Below are positions 27,920 through 36,610 of a DNA stretch of 64,000 nt, piece by piece. Positions within the stretch are counted from its first letter, which is position 1, and each line of letters starts with the position of its first letter. The notes beneath the pieces are model-generated. The model did not search any database. It saw only the letters and a program-made list of their open reading frames with translations, and had not been told where the DNA came from. The position numbers and the translations under genes are program-made. This DNA comes from Cylindrotheca closterium. Lineage: Eukaryota > Bacillariophyta > Bacillariophyceae > Bacillariales > Bacillariaceae. The stretch covers positions 271,183 through 335,182 of the forward strand of contig CAKOGP040000113.1 in assembly GCA_933822405.4 (NCBI GenBank), read 5' to 3'.

Positions 27920-28621
27920 TTACTTATTGACGTGCGAGTTCACTACAATTCGCTTATTCATACCTCGAAGCAAAATGACAGATTTCTTGTGGTCTTTGTC
28001 ATCCATAAAGGAGGTCATCATATGGGTTACCGTCACCCCTTTGCTCTTTCCCATAGCGTCGACTTTGCTCTTGCCAGTAAAATCGGGATAGATTTTACCA
28101 TCTCTTGTTGGGACAATTTGTGACTTTCGATTGAATTTCTTAAGATTTGATATCTCTTCAAAAGTGGCAAGGACCATATTCTTCACTGGTGGGCTCACAG
28201 AAGCGCATGCGTCCAAGATATTGGTTGCCATTGTTTCTTCAATAACGCTTTCGAACTTTTCCCAGTAACTTGTGACTGCAAATGCCCTGGAGCAGCCGTT
28301 CAATGCGGTTAGCAGCGACGCTCGGTCATTCGAGTCTGCCTGCTTCACTGTGACTCCCGGGAGACCGAGGAGTTGCTTTGTTTTATTTGAACCGAGAACG
28401 CGAACTGCTGCTATGACTCGCAGACCTTTCTCTGACATCATTTTAACAAGTGTCATTCCTTCTTTCGTATTTGCACCGAATACAGCCACCTGGTCGGATG
28501 TAGATCTATCATCGCTAGCGTTCACATCTTTCATTGAGGGTGGGCGGGGTAGAAACGGATCCCATGCCTTTTCCACGGTTCCATCCTCTTTGATTGTAAC
28601 ACCTCCAATTCCTCTGCCCAT
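27920..28621 (-). CDS. NmrA-like NAD(P)-binding protein, copy 1
   Basis: 233 residues from ATG 28621. A short Rossmann-type protein of the NmrA/atypical SDR kind: DQVAVFGANTKEGMTLVKMM is the first strand and glycine turn, RVIAAVRVLGSNK the second, and VKNMVLATFEEISNL the region where the active-site loop lies. It ends soon after GVTVTHMMTSFMDDKDHKKS, well short of the roughly 300 residues of typical NmrA proteins, so the substrate-binding half is reduced. A paralogue of similar length lies 636 bp upstream on the same strand at 29258-29953; the two share long identical runs such as LLRGMNKRIVVNSH at the C-terminus. The catalytic role is unknown; an NADPH sensor or reductase is possible. Confidence 0.75.
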   Translation of the reverse strand: MGRGIGGVTIKEDGTVEKAWDPFLPRPPSMKDVNASDDRSTSDQVAVFGANTKEGMTLVKMMSEKGLRVIAAVRVLGSNKTKQLLGLPGVTVKQADSNDRASLLTALNGCSRAFAVTSYWEKFESVIEETMATNILDACASVSPPVKNMVLATFEEISNLKKFNRKSQIVPTRDGKIYPDFTGKSKVDAMGKSKGVTVTHMMTSFMDDKDHKKSVILLRGMNKRIVVNSHVNK

Positions 28622-29044
28622 GGTTTCTGAAGTGAATTGCTGAAGGGTTTTCTGACAGTTCGTACGAGTATACCTCACTAATGGTTTTCGATGTTTTCTT
28701 GCGAGCACGTCTCAAGACTCCCGCCATATTACCCCTTTTTCATGAGTAGAATCCAACGCAAGACGGAACTCGGAAGTCGACAAATTCGGGGCTAAATTTT
28801 GTCCGCCGCAGTTGCAACCTGATAATGACTCTTGGAACAACAGATTGTAGCCCAGTGTATATCCACTGATTTTACGTCTCTAATGGGATCAAAGAGACGC
28901 ATAATTTGAAAAAACATTATTACTAAATTTGGACTGTAGCATTAGATGAGTTTAGATAGTATTAGATGAGATGATCATGCTAGTAGTAGTAGTTACCTGT
29001 TCATGTAGGATCCAACACAAAGGGCCGTATTACACGAAGCGCCC
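28622..29044. other. Spacer between NmrA copy 1 and the CCB1 relic
   Basis: 423 bp without a supported gene. It corresponds in position to the 578-bp spacer 29954-30531 of the proposed parent unit. Short ATTAGATGAG repeats occur at about 28943-28975. Confidence 0.4.
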
Positions 29045-29200
29045 ATGATCCCTTTGCACATTATCTCATTCCTTAGATTTCGTGGAGAAAGCTCGAGCCT
29101 TTGTTTTTAATTAAAACAATCCAGCGCCACACAAATATCCCACAAATGATTCTCAATGCCTTTGACCCCATCAAGAGTCTTGATTCACCTTTTGCCCTCA
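29045..29200 (+). pseudogene. Decayed copy of the CCB1-like gene 5' end
   Basis: Bases 29142-29191 match 30630-30679 in the intact CCB1-like gene at 41 of 50 positions by hand count, on the same strand. The frame reads ILNAFDPIKSLDSPF against NLNALDPIHILDSAS. Similarity continues leftward (AACAATCC and GCCAC blocks) to an ATG at 29045 that aligns with the start codon 30532, but with indels and an in-frame stop soon after, so the product cannot be made. Nothing recognisable of exons 2 and 3 remains. Its place between the two NmrA copies is what a tandem duplication of an NmrA + CCB1 unit predicts. Confidence 0.75.
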
Positions 29201-29257
29201 GTGCTGCACTCAGAGCAAAAGAGACACATATACACCCTTGAAGATTCTACGATATTT

Positions 29258-29953
29258 TTACTCATTGATGTGCGAATTCACTACAATTCGCTTGTTCATA
29301 CCTCGAAGCAGAATGAGAGACTTTTTGTTGCCTTCCTCATCCTTGAAGGAAGTCATCATGTGGGTAATGTTCACTCCTTTTTTCTTTGCAACAGTGTCTA
29401 CCTTGCTCTTCCCACTAAAATCGGGGAAGATTCTACCATCTTTCGTGGGCACAATCTGTGACTTCCGCCCTCTCGACTCCAGCGCTGCTAAATCTTCAAA
29501 TGTAGCAAGGACCATGTTCTTCACCGGTGGGTTCACAGAAGCACATGCGTCCAAGATATTGTTTGCCATCGTTTGTTCAATAGCACCATCGAACTTTCCC
29601 CAGTATCGTGTAACTGCAAATGCCCTAGTGCAGCCCTTCAACGCGGCTAGCAGCGAAGCTCTATCATTTGCATCCGCCTGCTTCACTGTAACTCCTGGGA
29701 GACCAATGAGTTGCTTTGTTTTATTTGACCTGATAACACGCACTGCTGCTACAACCCTCAATCCTTTCTCCGACATCATCCGAACAAGTGTAGTTCCTTC
29801 CTTGGTATTGGCACCGAATACAGCAACTTGTTCGGATGTAGATCTATCAGCTTCCACATCTCGCATAGAAGGTGGACGCGGCAGAAAGGGATCCCATTCT
29901 TTGACCGCATTTCCATCCGCATCGAGTGTGACACCTTCAATTCCTCTGACCAT
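29258..29953 (-). CDS. NmrA-like NAD(P)-binding protein, copy 2
   Basis: 231 residues from ATG 29953. Paralogue of the gene at 27920-28621. Shared landmarks are WDPFLPRPPSM near the N-terminus, EQVAVFGANTKEGTTLVRMM (dinucleotide-binding strand and turn), GLPGVTVKQADANDRASLL, VKNMVLATFEDLAAL, KSQIVPTKDGRIFPDFSGKS and the C-terminal LLRGMNKRIVVNSH. Both copies are open over their full length, so both are presumably used. Same truncated architecture as copy 1. It is divergent from the CCB1-like gene, with 578 bp between the start codons. Confidence 0.75.
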   Translation of the reverse strand: MVRGIEGVTLDADGNAVKEWDPFLPRPPSMRDVEADRSTSEQVAVFGANTKEGTTLVRMMSEKGLRVVAAVRVIRSNKTKQLIGLPGVTVKQADANDRASLLAALKGCTRAFAVTRYWGKFDGAIEQTMANNILDACASVNPPVKNMVLATFEDLAALESRGRKSQIVPTKDGRIFPDFSGKSKVDTVAKKKGVNITHMMTSFKDEEGNKKSLILLRGMNKRIVVNSHINE

Positions 29954-30531
29954 GTTTACTTGAGCGGGCTACTGTCTAAAAGAGATATGATATCACTCAA
30001 GATTGCTATTGACACGGGTTTTCGGATTTCGGTTTTCGATTTTCGATTTTTGATACGCACGCGAAGCTACTCTCTACCTCGAACATACCTCTGGTAAATA
30101 TGTATAGTGGACAAAAATGGGGCAGAATTTTCGTCGAGTTTTCCGTGTTATCTATTACTTAGTAAGAGATCTTAGTATTGGATAAAAGCTTTGGTTCAGA
30201 TGCTTCCAACACTTAAAACCGAGTTGAATGGACCTTTGCCAGGTACTGTGATGTACAGTAGCTGTATGTATGTGAACCAAGCAACGCAACGCAAGAAGTG
30301 AATGTTTGATTGATTGATTCGTTCGATTAAAAATGCTTTTAGTCGGATTTATCCAATCATCTGTTGATGGGAGACTTACCATGACGGACGACATCATTGA
30401 CGTACGACCGACGTTCAACGTTCGTTTTGTGACTCACTCATCGATTTCAATCCATCACCTGACTGCAACCTGACACAACCTTATCATCTTCCAAAACCAG
30501 CTGAAAGAGACCTGTAGTAAACTCAACAATC
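29954..30531. promoter_or_regulatory. Divergent promoter spacer, NmrA copy 2 and CCB1-like gene
   Basis: 578 bp between two start codons. It contains a run of related TTTCGATTT words at about 30018-30052 and a TGATTGATTGATTC repeat at about 30308-30321. No gene is supported. Confidence 0.45.
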
Positions 30532-31459
30532 ATGCTCACTTGGAAAGTCATCTCCTCCGTCTTCGCACTTTTTTGCACTGTGGAAGCATTTGTTCCTCAA
30601 CAATCCGTTGCCACCAGATTTGTCCAACAACAAACGAATCTCAATGCCTTAGACCCAATTCACATTCTTGATTCAGCTTCAACACTTTTGTCAAGCGACG
30701 ATGTTATTCCCGGAACCTCCGGAGAGGTTTCGTACTCCCGAGCTAGCTACTACAGTATTTTGGGGCTATATTTGATTTCCTTTCCTGGTATCTGGTCGAC
30801 AGTTAAGCGTTCCACAAAGACCAAAGTAAAGAAAAAGACCTATGTCACGTAAGCGATTCTGTTTGCTCGTCAGTTGTTTCAAGCCCTTGTGTCCTGATGA
30901 AATTGTCGTCGTCTACCTTTAGCAAGGGAGAGATGGAAAAGGATGGAAAGAGTCTGCGAGAACAAGCAGGAGAAATTATGGCTTGTGAGTATTATTATCT
31001 GCTGTATATCACATCATTGTGTTTCCACCTTCCTGACTCTGTTTGAACATAGACATGAAGGCCAACAACTATGAGGTCGTAGAAGCTGGAGAAACAATCA
31101 CTTTCCGAGGTCTCGTTCAAAGAAGTACATCTCAGGCATTCTTTTTGGTGTTCTGCACTGCCATTGCTTTTGCTTCTCTCGCACTTGTACTTCAAATTCA
31201 ATTCCAGGACCTAGAACTTCCTGTTATCGGCAAACCGAATTGGTTCTTGTTTACTCTTTTGTCTCCTTATGCTGGAATCTACTACTGGCAACAAGGAGAT
31301 AGACAGGATGATTGTTCGTTCAAACTAGAAGCCAATGATGACGAGACGGAAAACTCCATTACAGTGCTTGGATCAGAAGAAGAAATCGAACGAATGTGGC
31401 GAACTCTAGAGTGGCAAGAGAAGGGTATGGTGAAAGTCCCTGGATTGCTTGATGCATAA
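30532..31459 (+). CDS. Plastid membrane protein, probably CCB1-like cofactor assembly factor
   Basis: Exons 30532-30848, 30923-30984 and 31053-31459 join in phase to 261 residues. A signal peptide ends in VEAFVPQQ, a plastid ASAF-type motif. Membrane segments are YYSILGLYLISFPGIWS, FFLVFCTAIAFASLALVLQI and WFLFTLLSPYAGIYYW. Between them is the conserved stretch ending in EIMAYMKANNYEVVEAGE followed by TITFRGLVQRS, and a soluble tail with EEEIERMWRTLEWQEKGMV. This layout is that of the green-lineage and cyanobacterial protein annotated as CCB1, which helps attach haem ci to cytochrome b6; I assign it from memory of the family, so the name is probable rather than certain. A decayed copy lies at 29045-29200. 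Confidence 0.68.
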
Positions 31460-31574
31460 TGCAGTATCACTTCATCTGCTGTTGGAAGAATGAGTACTGC
31501 CAAAAACACATTTAGATTTTAATAGATAAGATTCGAACGCAGAAAACCAGCTACTATGGTCATTACAATTAACC

Positions 31575-34500
31575 CTATAACACGCCAACACAGTAGCGCT
31601 GATATCGATCATACCAATTTGTCCTCCAATTCTCTAGACTTTCGTCGACTAGGGCATTAACATACTCCAAGCATGCCCTGTCATTCAAATCCAACCTAAA
31701 TCTATCTCTCAGTTCCTTTATAGCATCATCAGGTCTTCCTCTGAAGCACGGTAAATTTTCATTTCCTTTCTTCAACATCTCCACCAACAGAATTATCTCC
31801 ATGCAATGTCTCCTCAGCGCAATAAACGATCGGTAGCAAAGCATCCTGAAAATTCGGAACAGACGAGAATCTGGTCCACCCATCACATCCACAAATTCTC
31901 GAGTCAGCTTGAAAGGTGCTCCTTCAAACCCAGTATTCTTTCCTGGGGAAGAGAGGAAAAAGAAGCCAAAGTCAATGTGGATCAAATGACCCTTGTTGTC
32001 CAGAAGGATATTTCCGTTGTGGCGATCCTTGATTTGGAGGAGGAAACATACTATTGAATATGCAGCTAGACTTTCGCAGAAGTTTGCTTGAGCATCAGCC
32101 AATTGATCTGGATCCTCGAAGAAGCTGTTGAAGAAACCATTCAGACTAGTGAAGTGATGATCATTTTTCTTCAATGAAGATATTGATATGGTATCTGGTA
32201 TCGCTTCAATCAATCCTCCTCCTTCAGTTAGAGCGACAATCTCGTAAGGGCATAACCAAACAGGAACTTGCTCCCGAGCCAAGATCGCTGAGATTTTGTA
32301 GATGAGTTGGGAAGCAAGTTGTTCTTGACGAAGATCATCATTGGCTTTCACAAGGATTGGAAGTAATCTCCAACCTGGATGAGATCCATAGGCTGAAGCC
32401 ATTCGTATTCTTTCTTCTTTATCCTTCCAATTCTCCTTGAAGACGACTGGTGGTGTTCTTTTTGGGTTGTTAGATGAATCTTTTTCTTCGTCTGCGCCAG
32501 ATTCGATATCTGCAGCTTGGTTGAAATCAATTGATCCAAAGTTTGGTTGTATTCTGACATTGTCTAGGTATTCTTGCTGATAGGATGCGTCCCGTAAGTC
32601 AAAAGGAATGAAGGCATCGTTTGACATTGGAGTCATGTCGACCACTCGACTAATTTGTGGTGATTCCCATTGCCCCATCGTTGGAGCTAATGGTTTGTCG
32701 TGTTCTGGTGTTGTTGGGCTTATCGCCATGGTGGCTTTCTTTGATTGCGGGGAACCCTCTACACTCCTTGGTTTTGAAGTAGCAGTCCCTTTCGTCTCGC
32801 CTCTTTCAATATCCGTGCTCCGCAATGGGTCTCTGGTGTGAAGCTCTGGTGATGAAGGTCGCACATCTTCCTCGTCTTCATCAAAAGAGTGTGGAACTTG
32901 GATTGGAAAGAAGCCTTGCAAGTCCTTTTTTGTGTCTTTGAGTTTCTCAATTCTATTCTTCACGGAGGCTTTCATTTGATTCAAATGAATTTTTTGCATC
33001 GAGTTCTTCATCTGATAAGCAAACTTTCGCAAAGCGGTGTCTCGTCGATGGGGATCCCGATAGCCAAAACGCCATCGATGAATCAACTCTTTCTCACTGC
33101 CAGGATGAGTCAGGTCTGGCAAGGCTGTGTGAAGGACCTCGGTCTTTTTTTTCGTGGGCTTTGCCTCGTAGTCTACAACCTCCATACATATGATGCAGGG
33201 AACCCGTTCCTTTGTGCTAATAGCGATAGATTCGTCAGCGACGATTCTCCATACTCGATGATTTGAATCTTGCAATGGAAGATAGATCGAATTAGAAGGC
33301 AATGCTTCCGACTCGAGAAGCTTCAACTGTCGACGAAATTCATCAGTGCGGTGCTCCCTTGGTACTCGAAACAAGTTGTCGGCAATTGTCAGCAAAGCAT
33401 CCAAAAATACTGGGGTTGCATCAAAGTACGATTTCTGAGCACCAGTGTGCTTCGAAATTGCATGGGACGCCCTTAACGTCTGATCCAATGGCATGAACCC
33501 ATATTTTCGCTTTGCAGCAATAGCCTCCCAATGGCTCGAAGAAAATTCGCCAGTATTTGGATCAACAGGAATCGACCCAGCCGCCATTACGGCATTGAGT
33601 GACGATGTACCAAGGTCAACCGTATCGATATCATCGTCATCCATGTCCTTTCCGACTCCCAGGTGCAATGCACGAGCTGGCTTTTCACCAGCCGTCATCA
33701 CCTTTCGCAACAAGTCTTCAATCACGGCACGTTCCTCTGGCAAAAATTTTGGCACGTACTTGCTTGATGAATCTATATTGCTACCTTCATCAAGGTTTTC
33801 AAAACTAGTCAGACTACTGGAATGACTGAGTCGGTTAGGTGTCGTGTGCTTGCTTTCCAGCGACCAAGCTCTCAGGAACCAATAACATCGGTGTGCAAAA
33901 TACACGTTTCGTTTGCATGTGGCCAATATCCATTCCTCCAGATTCGATGATGACTCGTAAGCCCCATGGAGAAGAAATGACAGTAGCTGTGGGACAAAGA
34001 ACAACAGAGTTGCACCATCGTCCTTATCGTACACAGCATTTAGCTTCCCATCCGACAAAACATCTTCGTATGCAAAGAGCTGCAGCATGATCCGGAATGG
34101 CACGACCGGTCGGTGAAGATAATCTTGATTTAACGTGCCTTCTGACCGTATGTGATAATCATTTATTCTCTTGGTCCATTCCACCTTTGCTCTTTGAAGG
34201 TGTGAATGAACTTCCACAACTAATGAATTGGAGAGTTGTTGCATGGAACTAGACGACGAATCTTGGGTGCCGTTGCTTCCATTCGGCCCCAATAAAGAGT
34301 CGCGTTCGGTATCTTCTCTTTCTTTTGCATAGTAAAACAAAACTTTTGGCCGCCCTTGAATGAAATCAGCACTTGAAGGTGCTGTCGATCGTACGTGTAG
34401 AAAGAGTAGAATATGACACAGATTGGAGGCCAGGGAAACCAGCAAGAGTGACCAGACATGTCTCGACATCAATTCATGAGCATGTAACTTTGATTTCGAC

Positions 34501-34826
34501 GGTAGCAGCGAACTTAAACTTGTTGGATCACACATGCAGAGCATGAAAATGTGAATAAACAACAGAACCAATATGCACCCATAGAACGCTTTGAAGAGTC
34601 CTGGACATTGCAACGCCGTACCATGGTAGGAATGATAAGGTAGCGGAACGAATAGCAGGAACAGTCGCATGATTGCACACGGAAAAATGTAGGATGTAAG
34701 GTATACCAACCGACAGGACGGAGATGTTTCAATGTCAATGATTGTTTCAGGTGCTTCAAACTGATTCAAATAGATATTGAAAAGGTCACAGAATGCAGCA
34801 ATCACTGCTGGTACAAGAAAGGGCAT
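31575..34826 (-). CDS. Phosphatidylinositol 4-kinase, type III beta-like, with membrane-embedded N-terminus
   Basis: Single exon, 1083 residues. The C-terminal 300 residues are a PI4K catalytic domain: WRLLPILVKANDDLRQEQLA, VWLCPYEIVALTEGGGLIEA, the catalytic loop IKDRHNGNILLD, the metal loop HLIHIDFGFFF, and KLTREFVDVMGG, as in PI4KIII-beta (Pik1). Upstream, WTKRINDYHIRS and ALYESSS-like helical stretches (FLLHGAYESSSNLEEWIL, YFAHRCYWFLRAW) match the helical lipid-kinase-unique domain. Odd: the first 150 residues hold four or five hydrophobic segments (FLVPAVIAAFCDLF, VYLTSYIFPCAIMRLFLLFV, FYGCILVLLFIHIFMLCM, VWSLLLVSLASNLCHILLFL), whereas PI4KIII-beta elsewhere is soluble. Disordered Ser/Thr-rich linkers precede the kinase. 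Confidence 0.88.
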   Translation of the reverse strand: MPFLVPAVIAAFCDLFNIYLNQFEAPETIIDIETSPSCRLVYLTSYIFPCAIMRLFLLFVPLPYHSYHGTALQCPGLFKAFYGCILVLLFIHIFMLCMCDPTSLSSLLPSKSKLHAHELMSRHVWSLLLVSLASNLCHILLFLHVRSTAPSSADFIQGRPKVLFYYAKEREDTERDSLLGPNGSNGTQDSSSSSMQQLSNSLVVEVHSHLQRAKVEWTKRINDYHIRSEGTLNQDYLHRPVVPFRIMLQLFAYEDVLSDGKLNAVYDKDDGATLLFFVPQLLSFLLHGAYESSSNLEEWILATCKRNVYFAHRCYWFLRAWSLESKHTTPNRLSHSSSLTSFENLDEGSNIDSSSKYVPKFLPEERAVIEDLLRKVMTAGEKPARALHLGVGKDMDDDDIDTVDLGTSSLNAVMAAGSIPVDPNTGEFSSSHWEAIAAKRKYGFMPLDQTLRASHAISKHTGAQKSYFDATPVFLDALLTIADNLFRVPREHRTDEFRRQLKLLESEALPSNSIYLPLQDSNHRVWRIVADESIAISTKERVPCIICMEVVDYEAKPTKKKTEVLHTALPDLTHPGSEKELIHRWRFGYRDPHRRDTALRKFAYQMKNSMQKIHLNQMKASVKNRIEKLKDTKKDLQGFFPIQVPHSFDEDEEDVRPSSPELHTRDPLRSTDIERGETKGTATSKPRSVEGSPQSKKATMAISPTTPEHDKPLAPTMGQWESPQISRVVDMTPMSNDAFIPFDLRDASYQQEYLDNVRIQPNFGSIDFNQAADIESGADEEKDSSNNPKRTPPVVFKENWKDKEERIRMASAYGSHPGWRLLPILVKANDDLRQEQLASQLIYKISAILAREQVPVWLCPYEIVALTEGGGLIEAIPDTISISSLKKNDHHFTSLNGFFNSFFEDPDQLADAQANFCESLAAYSIVCFLLQIKDRHNGNILLDNKGHLIHIDFGFFFLSSPGKNTGFEGAPFKLTREFVDVMGGPDSRLFRIFRMLCYRSFIALRRHCMEIILLVEMLKKGNENLPCFRGRPDDAIKELRDRFRLDLNDRACLEYVNALVDESLENWRTNWYDRYQRYCVGVL

Positions 34827-35511
34827 TCTTGGGCAGGTATTTAATCACTTGATTGCTTCTTTGGCATTACAGGTTCTGCTTGCTGGGGTGTTGTTGTATG
34901 CGTCTACAACAGTACGTAGTTTGAATGCCGATGTAAAATTATTCTCGTGATGAAAAAAGTTGCAGCAACGCAACCACGACTCTACACAATGGTTAAAACT
35001 GAAAGAGGTCAGAGTAGTCGCTTCACCCAAAACGGTCGTAGTAGTCGAATGGAGAACAACATTTTACGTGATACTTGATCGGACCAATCATCATGCATTG
35101 CAATTTCATTTTCTTTGGACAGTCGGAGTAAACCACCTGATTCGTTTTAAATAACGTCTGATCGACCATCATCTGATCAAGGAGCGTCTGATTTGAGCTG
35201 TCATGCGAAGTTTTTAATTATAAGATTCAACAAGGTCGTGCTGCCGGAAGTGTCAAAGCAGTGCACAAACCGGTACCACGTCACGAAAGTTTGTGAAAGT
35301 TAGGAACTTCGTACTTTCTCCAATGTTTTTATTGGAGGCGAACTTCCAGTCAACCACCGGCAAGATACCGGCAAAGAACAATCCAACTCCAACACAAATT
35401 TCTGAAGTGATCTGATTGTATGCGTTAAGATTCATTATTCAGAATCGTGTCAACACTTTTAGATACATCAGCCATCAGCCATCAGCTTAAACAAACAAAG
35501 CACCTCTAACG
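34827..35511. other. Divergent spacer of 685 bp
   Basis: Between the PI4K start and the next plus-strand gene. It holds short CGTCTGAT words (35153-35193), the repeated CAGCCAT at 35468-35485, and a low-confidence small frame on the minus strand (35253-35435). No RNA gene was recognised. Confidence 0.4.
35253..35435 (-). CDS. Possible 60-residue membrane protein
   Basis: ATG-started frame with one hydrophobic segment (ICVGVGLFFAGILPVVDW) and a charged tail. It is too short to judge, has no recognised relative, and contains a GTACG that could be a splice donor, so it may be one exon of something longer or pure chance. Listed because hydrophobic spacing looks protein-like. Confidence 0.2.
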   Translation of the reverse strand: MNLNAYNQITSEICVGVGLFFAGILPVVDWKFASNKNIGESTKFLTFTNFRDVVPVCALL

Positions 35512-36138
35512 ATGACAAAGGACATGAGACCAAGACCTGCCCCTGCAGCTGACTCGCGAATCCGCGACAACTTGATTTTCAAACTCGGTGTTGTAAAATC
35601 TGATCAGAAACCTGCTGTGAGATCTGAAAAGTCCGTGCTCGGGAAACAGGAATTTGCTAGTGAGCCGCTAAAGTCAAGATTGGACGAGGAGGACATCATT
35701 GAGAGCCCTGGCTGGAACTTATCAGCCTTGTTCTCAAAGAGTCCGAGTAGGACTCCCAGTGTTACTGATCTCGCATCGCTTTCATCGAGCCACACCACCT
35801 CTGACTCAGTCAGTGAGACTTCATCGGCTGCCAACAAGCGATTGACTTTCAATGAAACTGTGACAGTCTGCTCGATTCCAAATCACGATGCCTATTCAAA
35901 GCGAATCAAAGAACAACTATGGAATACACCTGAAGAGATTATGGCAAATGCTACAAGGAATTCGATCGAATTTGCAGCTGAGGGGTGGGACTGGAGAAAC
36001 ACACTCGAAGATGAGAACATGTATCGCTGTGTGGGCTCTAATGAGAAGATCCATCCTGTCCACGTTGAAAACTATGAGCAACAACACCAACAACAACAAG
36101 AGCAAAAAGAAGAGCAACAACAAGAACGCGAAAACTAA
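35512..36138 (+). CDS. Hydrophilic protein with an EFAAEGWDWR-type motif and Gln-rich tail
   Basis: 208 residues, single exon, no membrane segment. The first 105 residues are Ser/Thr/Lys-rich and probably disordered. A compact conserved-looking block follows at about 108-175: RLTFNETVTVCSIPNHDAYS, RIKEQLWNTPEEIMANATRN, then SIEFAAEGWDWRNTLEDENMY. RLTF fits the loose RVxF pattern used to dock protein phosphatase 1, and the Tyr-Ser...Leu-Trp...Glu-Gly-Trp-Asp-Trp spacing resembles many uncharacterised diatom proteins, as far as I recall. The tail is a low-complexity run of Gln and Glu from about 185. The function is unknown; a phosphatase-binding regulator is only a guess. Confidence 0.65.
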   Translation: MTKDMRPRPAPAADSRIRDNLIFKLGVVKSDQKPAVRSEKSVLGKQEFASEPLKSRLDEEDIIESPGWNLSALFSKSPSRTPSVTDLASLSSSHTTSDSVSETSSAANKRLTFNETVTVCSIPNHDAYSKRIKEQLWNTPEEIMANATRNSIEFAAEGWDWRNTLEDENMYRCVGSNEKIHPVHVENYEQQHQQQQEQKEEQQQEREN

Positions 36139-36610
36139 TGCAATTTCATCTCGTTCTGCTACCACTAGACCATCGCATTATAACAGCGAAAAATGGGTTC
36201 TACCTACCCACCAGATCCACACTCATCCTACTGTGAAGTACAATAGTGTACACATGAAATACATGAATATACCTATAGACACACTTTTAAGCTACCAATT
36301 TGAAACTTTCATGTACAGTAGCTCATCAAACTTCCGGGAATCACCGCAGTGATGCGCGGCAAAAAGAACAGTTCAATTCCCGTCGGAGAAACTAATTGAG
36401 TACGAATGGCCCGGCGTGCGCCGATCAAAATCAAGAGTATTCTCTCACGCCGTGGCGTTTGACTATCGCGAATACTCGAAGTCTGGTTTGAATGAATTGC
36501 CATCGTCATCATCATACCATTATTCAAAGCATTCCCATCCCTTGTTCGGCTTTCCATCAACGTTATCTGCGTGATCAAAGACTTGTATTGATCTGAAATA
36601 TATTAGAGGA
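36139..36610. other. Spacer upstream of the MGNLC protein
   Basis: 472 bp with no supported gene. TACAGTAGCT occurs near 36314, a word seen in several other spacers of this window. Otherwise nothing. Confidence 0.4.

Noticed and set aside
27920..29953. The two NmrA-like frames as one gene with an intron
   Set aside because: Each has its own start, stop and full domain, and they are paralogous along their whole lengths.
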